A model generated the notes under the pieces. That model had not been told where the DNA came from and did no database searches. It saw only the letters and a program-made list of their open reading frames with translations. The translations under genes were made by a program, and so were the position numbers. This document shows positions 52,788 through 61,200 of a stretch of DNA of 64,000 nucleotides, piece by piece. Positions within the stretch are counted from its first letter, which is position 1. Each line of letters starts with the position of its first letter. This stretch comes from GCA-2715965 sp047608975. Lineage in GTDB: Bacteria > Verrucomicrobiota > Verrucomicrobiia > Limisphaerales > JAYPXF01. The stretch covers positions 62,001-126,000 of the forward strand of contig JBLFYM010000001.1 in assembly GCA_047608975.1 (NCBI GenBank). The letters run 5' to 3'.

Positions 52788-54050
52788 GTGAGTAGAAATC
52801 AAAGAAAATCTGAGGCAAATCCGGACTATCCGATGGGCATATTGATCGCCTATGGACCCGACGGCACAACTGCCACAAAGTTGGTGGCTTCAGTGGTGGG
52901 GGATCCGGGCGGCGAGATCGTTGGTCTTGATCGCTGGATCGTCGAAGGCGGAGATATTCGCGGAGTGCCCACCATCACGGACGAAGTGGCAGAGTTCTTC
53001 AAGCGGCACCACGTGCGGAAAACTCACACGCAAGAGGCGCTTGCCGGATGCCCGCATGAGGAGGGGAAGGATTATCCGATGCGGCGCAAGTGCCCGCACT
53101 GTCCGTTTTGGCATGGGATCAACCGCTTCACCTACGAACCGATCATCGAGCCGCCGGCGACCCGGTCGGTGGAGCAGGTCATCGAGGAATTGTCGGAGAC
53201 GCGTGATCTGCAGCCCTTGCTGGCTCTCGAGAGTGCGGATGGCCATCGTGAAGCTCTTACCGGTCCACTCCTGACCGTGCTTGAGCGAGGGATTGGCGAT
53301 CCGGCGGGAACTCCTGAACGAGAGGCGACGCTCTTTACGTATGCCCTCTATCTGTTGGCCAAATGGCGAGAGACGCGCGCCTATCCCTTGGTGCTTCGCT
53401 GGCTTTCGCTTCCGGGTGAGGGGGCGTTTGACATTGCCGGTGACATCGTGACCCAGGATGGCGCGAGGATTTTGGCGGCGGTGTGCGATGGTGATTTGGA
53501 ACCGATCAAGCAGTTGGTATTGAATCGCGACGCCAGTGAGTCTGGCCGGGGCATCGCGGTGGATGCCTTGGGTTTGCTGGGTGTCTGGGCGGAGGTGCCG
53601 AAGCGAAGTGTCGATGAATACCTGTTGTGGTTGGCCAAGGAAGGATTGGAACGGACCGGCGGTTATCTTTGGGGTGCGTTGGCGTCCGCCTGCGTCGATA
53701 CCGAAGTGATTGAGGCAATTCCGCATTTGCGGAGGGCGTATGAAGAAAGGCTGATTGATCCGGACTTCATCAGCATCGAGGAACTTGATGAAGTGGAACG
53801 TGGCCCGCGCGGCAAATGGATTGAGCGCGAGCAGGATTTGCGTCCTCCGATTACCGACATCGCCGAAGCCACGCGTTGGTGGGGCAATTTCGGGAAATCG
53901 GAAATTGAACGCGACGCGAAGGATTCTCTGTTTGAAAAAATGGAATCAGAAAGCGTCACTCTTCCCCCCGCGGTATCGCCGAAGGTGGGGCGTAACTCGC
54001 CCTGCCCCTGTGGCAGCGGAAAGAAGTTCAAGCAGTGCTGTGGTAACTAG
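52788..54050 (+). CDS. SEC-C motif protein with N-terminal zinc-ribbon-like region
   Basis: This is 420 residues from a GTG at 52788. Residues about 15-115 hold 'MGILIAYGPDGTTATKLVAS' and 'CPHEEGKDYPMRRKCPHCPF', with cysteine/histidine pairs that could bind zinc. The middle is helical, HEAT-like ('EREATLFTYALYLLAKWRET', 'GIAVDALGLLGVWAEVPKRS'). The C-terminus is the SEC-C metal-binding motif 'VGRNSPCPCGSGKKFKQCCG' as found at the SecA tail. The domains recall DUF1186-type proteins. Function unknown; a protein-interaction or quality-control role is a guess. It ends in an AT-rich junction before the gene at 54141. Confidence 0.8.
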   Translation: MSRNQRKSEANPDYPMGILIAYGPDGTTATKLVASVVGDPGGEIVGLDRWIVEGGDIRGVPTITDEVAEFFKRHHVRKTHTQEALAGCPHEEGKDYPMRRKCPHCPFWHGINRFTYEPIIEPPATRSVEQVIEELSETRDLQPLLALESADGHREALTGPLLTVLERGIGDPAGTPEREATLFTYALYLLAKWRETRAYPLVLRWLSLPGEGAFDIAGDIVTQDGARILAAVCDGDLEPIKQLVLNRDASESGRGIAVDALGLLGVWAEVPKRSVDEYLLWLAKEGLERTGGYLWGALASACVDTEVIEAIPHLRRAYEERLIDPDFISIEELDEVERGPRGKWIEREQDLRPPITDIAEATRWWGNFGKSEIERDAKDSLFEKMESESVTLPPAVSPKVGRNSPCPCGSGKKFKQCCGN

Positions 54051-54140
54051 TACCGGGGGCTATCTGTTCTGGGTGATCTATTCATTACGTTCACTTTCTC
54101 ATGAACTGGTCAGGAAATCTAGCACGCCTCAGAAAATGGA

Positions 54141-55061
54141 TTAAGACTTTTGAGAGGGATGGCTTTTGTCTTGGACTACCTGCGCTTGTTGGCGACCGTA
54201 ATCTTCCAGTAAACTGTTTAGTGGTTTTGTTTCCTTGTTTTCGTCTGCTACTAAATAGTCCAAAACAGCCGTTGCCGTCGTAGGGTTCGTTGCGAATGGG
54301 ACTTGGTATACATCACAAAGTCTACCCAGGGCTTCTATGTCCGCATGGTGAGGATGTGCTGATAGTGGATCACGAAAGAAAATAATGCCTTTGATATTGT
54401 CTGTGGAAATCATCTGGCCGATTGCCTGGTCTCCGCCTAGTGGGCCTGACTTTACTTTTTTGGATAAGACAATTTGCGCTTCTTTATATAATAACGTTCC
54501 AGTGGTTCCAGTGGCCACGAGTGGGAATTTGTTTATTTTATTCAGGTTAGATTTGACGAATTGAACCAACGATTCCTTCATCTCGTTATGCGCTACTAAC
54601 CCCAGATATTTAACGTTATCTTGAGTGAAGAATATTTTATTAGCGGTAGCGTTCTTTTTATACAGGTCTTCGAAGATATACTTGCACTTGAGGGCTACTT
54701 TTGAGTCCTGGCGCAGGAGTGTTTCATACGCGGTAAGGTCAAATTCCAAAACCTCTGTGGGTTCCATGGCAACAGCGTCAGCAGTCCGCTTTCCCTGGTC
54801 CGAAAACATAGCTTCGCCAAATACCTCTCCTTTAGACAAGCTTGCTATCAAGTGATTATCATGATGAATATTCACTTGTCCACTGATGGTGAACATCAGG
54901 GAAGTAGCAGGTTCTCCTCCCTTGAGGATAATCGCTTTTTCACCATACTTACGTGTGGTCGACACGCCGATTAGCTGAAGAATTTCATGATTCGCCAATC
55001 GTCCAGCTAATGGAGTAGTTTTTGAGAGAATACCAATTAAATCTGCACTCGTTTTGCTCAT
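54141..55061 (-). CDS. Cyclic-nucleotide-binding domain fused to methylglyoxal synthase
   Basis: This is 306 residues. Residues about 20-135 are a cNMP-binding domain: 'GQVNIHHDNHLIASLSKGEV' then 'FGEAMFSDQGKRTADAVAME' with Glu83 and Arg92 at the phosphate-cassette positions. Residues 150-295 are methylglyoxal synthase: 'YLGLVAHNEMKESLVQFVKS', 'LVATGTTGTLLYKEA', 'KSGPLGGDQAIGQMI' (Asp211 = catalytic Asp71 of E. coli MgsA), 'IIFFRDPLSAHPHHADIEAL' (Asp231, His238, Asp241 = Asp91, His98, Asp101) and 'VPFATNPTTATAV'. Asn159 stands where E. coli has Asp20. It makes methylglyoxal from dihydroxyacetone phosphate. The gene is visibly AT-rich against its neighbours, suggesting transfer. Ribosome site AAAGGA 7 bases before ATG. 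Normal MgsA is about 150 residues and unfused. Confidence 0.9.
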   Translation of the reverse strand: MSKTSADLIGILSKTTPLAGRLANHEILQLIGVSTTRKYGEKAIILKGGEPATSLMFTISGQVNIHHDNHLIASLSKGEVFGEAMFSDQGKRTADAVAMEPTEVLEFDLTAYETLLRQDSKVALKCKYIFEDLYKKNATANKIFFTQDNVKYLGLVAHNEMKESLVQFVKSNLNKINKFPLVATGTTGTLLYKEAQIVLSKKVKSGPLGGDQAIGQMISTDNIKGIIFFRDPLSAHPHHADIEALGRLCDVYQVPFATNPTTATAVLDYLVADENKETKPLNSLLEDYGRQQAQVVQDKSHPSQKS

Positions 55062-55085
55062 TTTAATCCTTTCGAGGTTTGATCA

Positions 55086-55127
55086 TAGTAGTTGGAGAAT
55101 AGTAGTTGGAGAATAGTAGTTGGAGAA
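55086..55127 (-). repeat. Three perfect 14-bp tandem repeats upstream of the mgsA-fusion gene
   Basis: On the gene's strand the unit TTCTCCAACTACTA occurs three times without gap (55086-55127), 25 bases before the start codon. It lies in the likely 5' leader. Candidate protein or RNA-binding site; copy number may vary by slippage. Confidence 0.75.
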
Positions 55128-55201
55128 TTCAAAATGCTTAACGTCGGTTGATTAAGTGTCGTATCTATCCTTTCTTTCAAGCTGTAGCAATGAATAAATA
55201 C

Positions 55202-55219
55202 TTTTGTTCCATCACAAAA
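55202..55219. promoter_or_regulatory. 18-bp dyad upstream of the mgsA-fusion gene
   Basis: TTTTGT and ACAAAA are separated by six bases (55202-55219), about 140 bases upstream of the start in an AT-rich region. On the gene's strand a likely promoter pair TTGCTA...TAGATA (17-base spacing) lies just downstream (about 55190-55162). Suggestive of a repressor or activator site, unproven. Confidence 0.3.
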
Positions 55220-55303
55220 ATACGTCCGCAACAAACGATCGTTGTGAAGACAAAGATTAGTGGACTCACGCCTTGGCCCGAGCAATTCCTGCGGCGGATG
55301 GGT

Positions 55304-56638
55304 CTATTTCTTTTTCCCGAGGTCCTTGATCATCTGGCAGATGTACTCGACGTTTTCGAGTGACTCGGTAATCGCTTTCGGGAGGTCGGTGGCGATCTGG
55401 CGGGAATCGGCGCTGGTCAGTAGATCAGGGTTCTCTTCCGACGGGCTGCCCGGAGTGACGGAATCGACGAGCTTTTGCTGCTCGGCGAGCATGGGGGTGA
55501 TGCGATTGACAGTGTCTTTGACGTAGTGGATGCGGTGGGAAAGGGTTTGGAGCGGCGATTGGAGGCGCGTCGCCAGATCTTGCGAATCGGTGGCGGTGGA
55601 TTCACGGGCTTCGAGGAGTTTCTTGGTGAGGAAAGCGGTCTGGGATTCCATCTCCTTATGCTTGGAGAGATCGCGGGCGACGATGACGAGATGGGGTTCG
55701 TTGTCGATCTTCTCGCGGATGGCGCAAACGCGAGCTTCAAGGTGGCGCCAGGTACCATTCTTGTGTTGGAGGCGGAATTCCAGGATCTGGCAGGTTTCCT
55801 GATTGATGCAGGCGGAGATGGAGGCGGTGGCTGCCTCCGTGTCGTCAGGATGCAGCCATTCGAAAATCGAACTGTCCTGCGAACCCTCGAGATTGCGCCC
55901 GAGGTTTTTCATGACGGAAGGGCTGAAGTATTCGGGCTTCCCTTCGACGCTCATCACGATGATGAGGTCGGCGGCGTTCTCGGCGATCAGTTTGAACCGT
56001 TCCTCGCTGAGGCGCAGTCGTTGTTCGGAGCGTTGATAGTTGTCGACGTTTTGTTGGAGGATGCTGATGGAGTTCCGCAGATCGTTGGTGCGCGCATTGA
56101 TGATGTCTTCGAGCTGGTCGAATCGCAGTCGGGCTTCCTGCTGCAGGCGCCACTTCTCGGTCATCGCACAGGCAAGCTGCAGGACTTCCACGTTGTCGAA
56201 CGGTTTCTTGAGGATGACGAGGCGGTCGGATTGGCCGAACTTGCCGATCATTTCGTCCCAGGAATAATCTGAGTAGGCTGTGCAAATGACGACCTGAAGG
56301 TCGGGGTCGGCTTCCCAGAGGTGGGTGGTAGTTTCGATCCCGTCCCAGCCTGGTGGCATCCGGACATCGACGAAGGCGAGCGCGAAGGGTGCCTTTTGGG
56401 CGAGCGCTTCCTTGGTCTGCTCGAGCGCTTCCTGGCCTTGGGATGCGAAGGTGAGTTCGTAATCTGTGTAGTTTGCCTTGGCCGGGGCATCTTCGCCAAA
56501 CAACGCAGACTCGGCCGCCTCGAGTTCCGAATCTCCGGCGGGAGCGTTGGCGAGGATCTTACGGAAATCTTCGTGAATGGCCTGATTGTCATCGACGATC
56601 AGAATTCGTCGATTTTTTGGGATGGTTTGCTCGCTCAA
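55304..56638 (-). CDS. Receiver-PAS protein with a degenerate kinase tail
   Basis: This is 444 residues. A receiver domain (1-150: 'RILIVDDNQAIHEDFRKILA', Asp91 in 'FVDVRMPPGWDG', Lys145 in 'VILKKPFDNV') is followed by a coiled helix ('RLRFDQLEDIINARTNDLRN'), a PAS domain (about 215-335: 'FKLIAENAADLIIVMSVEGK', 'WRHLEARVCAIREK'), and a helical C-terminus ('DLATRLQSPLQTLSHRIHYV') without H-box, HATPase or DNA-binding domain. It lies downstream of the kinase at 56635 with a 4-base overlap (ATGA), so the two are cotranscribed and translationally coupled. Likely the partner regulator of that kinase, signalling by protein contacts. Confidence 0.88.
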   Translation of the reverse strand: MSEQTIPKNRRILIVDDNQAIHEDFRKILANAPAGDSELEAAESALFGEDAPAKANYTDYELTFASQGQEALEQTKEALAQKAPFALAFVDVRMPPGWDGIETTTHLWEADPDLQVVICTAYSDYSWDEMIGKFGQSDRLVILKKPFDNVEVLQLACAMTEKWRLQQEARLRFDQLEDIINARTNDLRNSISILQQNVDNYQRSEQRLRLSEERFKLIAENAADLIIVMSVEGKPEYFSPSVMKNLGRNLEGSQDSSIFEWLHPDDTEAATASISACINQETCQILEFRLQHKNGTWRHLEARVCAIREKIDNEPHLVIVARDLSKHKEMESQTAFLTKKLLEARESTATDSQDLATRLQSPLQTLSHRIHYVKDTVNRITPMLAEQQKLVDSVTPGSPSEENPDLLTSADSRQIATDLPKAITESLENVEYICQMIKDLGKKK

Positions 56639-58746
56639 TTTGTTTCCTTCTCAAAAAGTTTTGTGGGGAGTTTCACGACGAACATGGCTCCTTTGCCCAG
56701 ACCTTCGCTTTCGGCGCTGATGGAACCGCCCATTTCCGTAACGGCTAGCGCGCTGCTGTGCAATCCAAACCCGTGGCCGTCCTTCTTGGTGGTGAATCCG
56801 TGGGCGAAGATGGTTTCCAGGTTTTCCTTGGAAATGCCTTTTCCCGTATCGCGCACGCTGATCTCCACGCCGTCTTCATTCAGCTGCCGGGCGGTGATGT
56901 AGAGTTTCTTGGGGGAGGCTTCGAGCATTGCCTGCTTGGAGTTGCGGATCAGGTTCACGAGCACCTGGAGGAGCTTGTTCTTGACCACAAAGATCGGCGG
57001 AGTCGCCTCGATCTGCTTCACCACATCCACGTCGTGCCGGCTGAGTGAGGAATCTTCCATGTTGAGGGCCTGATCGATCAGCTCCGTGGGGGCGATCAGC
57101 TCGATGGTGCCGCCGACTTTGGCGTAGCCCTGCTGGGTGGCAATGATTTCGCCGATGTGATCGACGTTCTTGCGCATTTCGGACAGTTCGTTCAGGAGGG
57201 CGTCCCGTTCGTCCCGCAGAACCCCCGCAAGTTTTTCGAGGAAAGTGGGAATCTGACGCCCTTTCTCGTTTTCCGTCAGAAAGGCACTGAGGTTGTCCTT
57301 GTTTGCATTGAGCAGGCGGCACACCCGATCGAGATTGGAAGTCTTGGAACGCCGGATCTTTTCGGAGACGACATTGGCAGACACATTCACACTGTTGAGC
57401 ACGTTGCCGACATTGTGCAGCACGCCGGTGGCGACTTCGGCCATGCCGGCCAGGCGCGAGGTTTCGACAAGGTCCTCGTTCTTTTCCTGAAGTTCGCGTT
57501 CGGTGCGTTTGAGTTCCGTGATGTCTCGTGAAATCCCAATGAGACCACTGATCTCCTGCATCGAATCGTAGATGGGGACCTTGGTGACGGACGCCCAGAT
57601 GGTTTCGCCGGAGGGGCTTTTCTGCTTTTCCATCTTGTTCACCATGGGTTTGCCGGTAGCCATGATCAGCTCCTCATCCTGCATGAACTGCCGGGCGAGG
57701 TCGGGGGGGTGAAAGTTGAAATCGGTTTTTCCGACCACCTGTTCGGGGTTTTCCACGCCCAGCCGTTCAGCCAAGGCCTTGCTGACTTTCATGAAGCGGG
57801 ACTGGGTGTTTTTGAAATAGATACGGTCAGGCATGTGGTCGAGCAGGGCCTGCAGGAGTTCGCGGTATTGCGCCATCTCCAGCTCGGCTTCGACCAGTTC
57901 GGTGATGTCCTTGGCGATGCCGAAGGTTCCGATGACGCGTCCGTCGGGATTGCGCCAAGGAATCCGGGAGGTGAGAACCCAGGAAGATTTGCCATCGGGG
58001 GTGGTCTCGCGTTCCTTCTTCCCGAGGATCGGTTTGCCGCTGCGAATGACGTCCTGATCGTCAGCGAAAGTGGCGAGTGCGTGTTCCTCGGAAAAGAAAT
58101 CGAAATCGCTTTTTCCAACTGCGGCTGCGGGCCCCTCCAAACCGAACTGACGGGCGAGGGAATCGCTACTGCGGACATAGTGGGATTCCGTGTCCTTGAA
58201 GAAAAGTCGGTCGGGGGAGTTCTTCATGAACGCTTCGATGAGCGAGCGTTCGTATTCCGCGTCTTCTCCAAACCCGCCTTTGGCCGCCATGAGCCGGGTG
58301 TTCCCCGCCGCCTGCTGATGGCATTCCAGCCGAGCTTTGGTCACCAACGCAGAAACGATATAACGTAACGTGATGGCGCTCGGATGCACCAGCGGTACTA
58401 CCCGATCCGAGGCTCCGAATTGCCGCGTCCAGTCGTCGGCCTCGATGTCGGCCTCGGCGTCCTGAACCACCAAGATCTGTAGATTCGGATGTCGTATCCA
58501 AAGATCGCCGGCGGTATCCAGCCCGGTGCCATTCGGCATCTTCCGGGGGCTGAGAATTACGACCGAGGTACCCGAGATGTCAGATTCGCCGGCGACTGCG
58601 CTCTCGAGTTCGCCGCTGGTCGGAACGGCAGCGTAATGGGCCAGTTCGGGGTGATCTTTCTCAATCTGCTCCAATAACGCCGAGACGGTTCCGTTCTCAT
58701 CCCATACGAGAACGCTGGCCGGGGTCGGTGGCGCTGAAGATTCCAT
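56635..58746 (-). CDS. PAS-PAS histidine kinase with pseudo-receiver-like N-terminus
   Basis: This is 703 residues, cytoplasmic. Residues 10-140 look like a receiver-type fold without a clear phosphoacceptor ('SVVILSPRKMPNGTGL'). PAS domains at about 170-290 ('DRLFFKDTESHYVRSSDSLA', 'TFGIAKDITEL') and about 298-415 ('DRIYFKNTQSRFMKVSKALA', 'IGISRDITELKRTERELQ'). H-box 'GMAEVATGVLHNVGNVLNSV' (His444), N-box 'NLIRNSKQAML' (about 598), G1 'VRDTGKGI' (631), G2 'DGHGFGLHSSALA' (657-669). The H-box form with HNVGNxLNS is seen in a distinct kinase subgroup. Paired with the receiver-PAS gene; sensed signal unknown, and heme or flavin PAS binding is not decidable from sequence. Confidence 0.93.
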   Translation of the reverse strand: MESSAPPTPASVLVWDENGTVSALLEQIEKDHPELAHYAAVPTSGELESAVAGESDISGTSVVILSPRKMPNGTGLDTAGDLWIRHPNLQILVVQDAEADIEADDWTRQFGASDRVVPLVHPSAITLRYIVSALVTKARLECHQQAAGNTRLMAAKGGFGEDAEYERSLIEAFMKNSPDRLFFKDTESHYVRSSDSLARQFGLEGPAAAVGKSDFDFFSEEHALATFADDQDVIRSGKPILGKKERETTPDGKSSWVLTSRIPWRNPDGRVIGTFGIAKDITELVEAELEMAQYRELLQALLDHMPDRIYFKNTQSRFMKVSKALAERLGVENPEQVVGKTDFNFHPPDLARQFMQDEELIMATGKPMVNKMEKQKSPSGETIWASVTKVPIYDSMQEISGLIGISRDITELKRTERELQEKNEDLVETSRLAGMAEVATGVLHNVGNVLNSVNVSANVVSEKIRRSKTSNLDRVCRLLNANKDNLSAFLTENEKGRQIPTFLEKLAGVLRDERDALLNELSEMRKNVDHIGEIIATQQGYAKVGGTIELIAPTELIDQALNMEDSSLSRHDVDVVKQIEATPPIFVVKNKLLQVLVNLIRNSKQAMLEASPKKLYITARQLNEDGVEISVRDTGKGISKENLETIFAHGFTTKKDGHGFGLHSSALAVTEMGGSISAESEGLGKGAMFVVKLPTKLFEKETN

Positions 58747-59124
58747 GCTGTGGTTGTGGACCCGAAGGTCGCCTGAGCGATAAGAGGAGTGTAGAGATCA
58801 GGTCCGGGCACTCAAGCCCAACCTGACAATTACACTGGATTTTTGTGCATTGAAACTGGGGTGAAAGCGGGGAGGGGATCATTTTTCCGATGCGGGTCAT
58901 TCGGTTCGTCAGGGGAAACTCCGGACTCCAAAAAACAAGCTCAAATAAAATTTAGGATTCAAAATCCAATTAAACTCGCCCGCTTCAACCCGCACCCGCG
59001 GATTGAAGCTTGGAGATTATTTGGAGCTTGTTTTTGAGGCTTGGAGCTTTTTCAAATTCCGCCCGCTCGGCATTGTCTCGTCCGTCTCCGCCTCAACTTT
59101 TTACAGAGACACTGGATTTTGCCT
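58747..59124. other. Intergenic region with dispersed-repeat cluster
   Basis: No convincing gene in 378 bases. From about 58930 on it carries the repeat family: 'ggattgaagcttggagatta', 'ttggagcttg' and 'ttgaggcttggagcttt' (59034-59050, identical to 31007-31023), then 'aattccgcccgctcggc' (59055-59071), identical to 331-347. Confidence 0.55.
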
Positions 59125-60408
59125 TCAGAAGGTAGGTTCCCAGCCGGGGCGGTAAGAGCGTTTCCAATATTTCATCGCTTCCGGATTATCGATCGGTTTA
59201 CCGGTCTTTTGATCGATGTTGAGGACGCTGTTGCTGCGATACGCGATGTTGCCGAGGTGGCACCAGATCGAGCTGATCTGGGCGTCGCGGATATCGGCAT
59301 TGAGCGGTTTGTCGTCGCGGATAGCATCGGCGAGATTCTGGAAATGAGGATCTTGGTTGCTGCTGCCTTTGATCCGTTCGATCTCTTTGCCGCGGAGATC
59401 GTGGATGACAAAATCCGCATTGCTGAAGCCCATGATCCCTTCGGTCCCGTAAAACGCGACGAATGGGGTGGGTTCGCTTTTCCGGGGGTGACAACTGCTG
59501 GCCTCCCATGTCGCTCCAGCGTCGCCGCAATGGTAGGTGGCGTAAGCAGTGTCGGGAGTTTCCTGGTCATCATCAAAGTGGTAACGGCTGCCCATGCAGG
59601 AAACCTGCTTCGGGTATTTTACACCGAGACCCCAGCGGCAGATATCGAGGGCGTGGATCCCGTTGTTGGCGAGTTCGCCACCACCGTAATGCCAGTGCCA
59701 GTGCCAGTTGTAGTGAAGGAGATTGTCCTTGTAGGGGCGTTCCGGCGTCGGGCCCTGCCACATCTCCCAATTCAACCAGTCGGGAACCGGCGCGGGTTTG
59801 CCCTTGCCGATCGTTCCCCGGGCACTTTTGTACCAGGTGCGGGTGTAGAGAACTTTTCCGATGGCACCGGCCTTGAGCCGTTCGATTCCCTCGCGGTAGT
59901 GGGGCATGCTCCGGCGCTGGTTGCCCATCTGCACCTTGCGTTTGTGCTTATCGGCCGCCTCCATGAGGGCCTGGGATTCCCAGGCATTGTGACTGCCGGG
60001 TTTCTCCACATAGACGTGTTTGCCCGCGTTGATCGCCATGATCGCGGCGGGTGTGTGCCAGAAGTTTGGGGTGGCGATGGAGATGATGTTCACATCGCGG
60101 TCCTCAAAGATACGCCGCATGTCGGTGACGCCCTTCACCTTGCGCTTTTTTTGGCGGGATTCGACCGACTTTGTCGCAGAGGCGAGGCGAGTCTCATCCA
60201 CTTCGCAGACATATCCGACTTCGACGTTCTTGCGTGTCAGCCAGGATCCCACATGGGACATGCCGCGGCGCAATCCGACGACCCCCACGGTCAGGCGATC
60301 TCCGGGACTTCCGTCGGCAAACACTGCCGGCGGGGTGGAGGCGGCCAGCATGGCTCCGATGGCTCCGGTTTTTTGAACGAAACTACGACGGGTCTCTTTG
60401 TTATTCAT
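59125..60408 (-). CDS. Tat-exported Gfo/Idh/MocA oxidoreductase
   Basis: This is 427 residues. Twin-arginine signal 'KETRRSFVQKTGAIGAML' at 4-21. 'LTVGVVGLRRGMSHVGSWLT' is the NAD(P) binding start; 'IISIATPNFWHTPAAIMAIN', 'AGKHVYVEKPGSHNAWESQA' carries the EKP motif with catalytic-type Lys; then 'YNWHWHWHYGGGELANNGIH', 'ALDICRWGLGVKYP'. A second paralogue lies at 43162, with the different QKP motif. Substrate unknown; periplasmic, probably acting on a sugar derivative. No adjacent partner; the upstream region holds the gene remnants at 60.5-61.0 kb. Confidence 0.9.
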   Translation of the reverse strand: MNNKETRRSFVQKTGAIGAMLAASTPPAVFADGSPGDRLTVGVVGLRRGMSHVGSWLTRKNVEVGYVCEVDETRLASATKSVESRQKKRKVKGVTDMRRIFEDRDVNIISIATPNFWHTPAAIMAINAGKHVYVEKPGSHNAWESQALMEAADKHKRKVQMGNQRRSMPHYREGIERLKAGAIGKVLYTRTWYKSARGTIGKGKPAPVPDWLNWEMWQGPTPERPYKDNLLHYNWHWHWHYGGGELANNGIHALDICRWGLGVKYPKQVSCMGSRYHFDDDQETPDTAYATYHCGDAGATWEASSCHPRKSEPTPFVAFYGTEGIMGFSNADFVIHDLRGKEIERIKGSSNQDPHFQNLADAIRDDKPLNADIRDAQISSIWCHLGNIAYRSNSVLNIDQKTGKPIDNPEAMKYWKRSYRPGWEPTF

Positions 60409-60542
60409 GGGTTGGGCAAATATGTCTTACGGACGTCTTGGGTCTGAGGAGCTTGATAGGTTTAGCTCTCCACAAAGTCAAAATCCAAAAGTGAACTCAT
60501 TTTGGTCACGATCTGGCGGCAGTTCGATTTCGCAGTGGGACA

Positions 60543-60700
60543 TCACTGCTTTCCGGGATGGGTCAGGCGGATCGCGCGGAGATCGATTGTGCGGGCACCG
60601 GGGATTTCCAAGGCATTCACCTGCATTTCCACGGCCCCTTTGCGGAGCTTCATTGTTCCAAGTTCCAGCCATGTCCAGATCGCCGCGATAGCGATCACTG
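60543..60700 (-). pseudogene. 3' remnant of a gene with a C-terminal beta-sandwich domain
   Basis: Reverse frame ending at TGA 60545-60543 reads 'WTWLELGTMKLRKGAVEMQV' and 'NALEIPGARTIDLRAIRLTH', which resembles the end of PVC exported proteins (pattern W.xLG.xxLxxGxxxxxxxAxxIPG..xxDLRxxxL). Upstream, at about 60690-60720, the protein-like character stops and one frameshift seems present ('SDRYRGD' in another frame). The 5' part of the gene is absent. Confidence 0.55.
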
Positions 60701-60701
60701 A

Positions 60702-61025
60702 ACCCGGGTTCGCGGGTGGCATTTTGCCAGGCCGCTCGCCACGGGCGTGAGTTTCTGGGCCCGGATGAGCGCAGCGAAGGGGTGGATACTCCTGACACTG
60801 GTGTCCAATTCCGGCCCGGATCGACAGACCGTGATGACGGCAAAATCCGCGGTTGAGGTCGGGAGAGAGTGGAAACTGATCCGATTCCCGGTGACGGCAT
60901 TCCATTCGCGTTCCTTCGTGGATGTGGATCGGGCGACGATTGAATTCATCGGCGAGGGGCCGACCGAGTTTTTCCTGGATGATCTGCAACTTGAGGGACG
61001 CTGGCGGCCGTTTGGGCTGCGCTGA
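60702..61025 (+). pseudogene. 3' remnant of a gene with a CBM-like C-terminal domain
   Basis: The frame opens after a stop at 60699-60701 and reads 'VSFWARMSAAKGWILLTLVS', 'KSAVEVGREWKLIRFPVTAF' and 'ATIEFIGEGPTEFFLDDLQL', ending 'EGRWRPFGLR' at a TGA (61023-61025). The W..I.FP...D.D.A.I.F.G..P..FFLDDLQL pattern is like the last strands of carbohydrate-binding (CBM4/9-like) modules. No start or N-terminal part is present. It lies directly beside the opposite-strand remnant, implying loss of the DNA between them. Confidence 0.55.
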
Positions 61026-61126
61026 CTCGGGTGATCTTCAAAGGACGTTGGCCTCGGGGCCGTCGGATTATCGAGAATCCTAAAGGGCGGCGTGAATTCG
61101 ATTTGTTCGCCTGCCCCTGAAATCCA

Positions 61127-61155
61127 TTGACGCTCTCAGGGTGCGTCTCTATTTT
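61127..61155 (+). promoter_or_regulatory. Sigma-70-like promoter for gltA-sucCD
   Basis: TTGACG (61127-61132) and TATTTT (61150-61155) are 17 bases apart, 45 bases before the citrate synthase ATG at 61201. Five of six and four of six positions match consensus. No strong ribosome-binding site is seen. Confidence 0.6.
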
Positions 61156-61200
61156 TGTGCTCCTTAAAACACAAAACTAAAAACAGATGCGAATTATCAG

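Noticed and set aside
59041..60447. 468-codon frame on the plus strand
   Set aside because: It is antisense to the Gfo/Idh/MocA oxidoreductase whose motifs and Tat signal are unambiguous.
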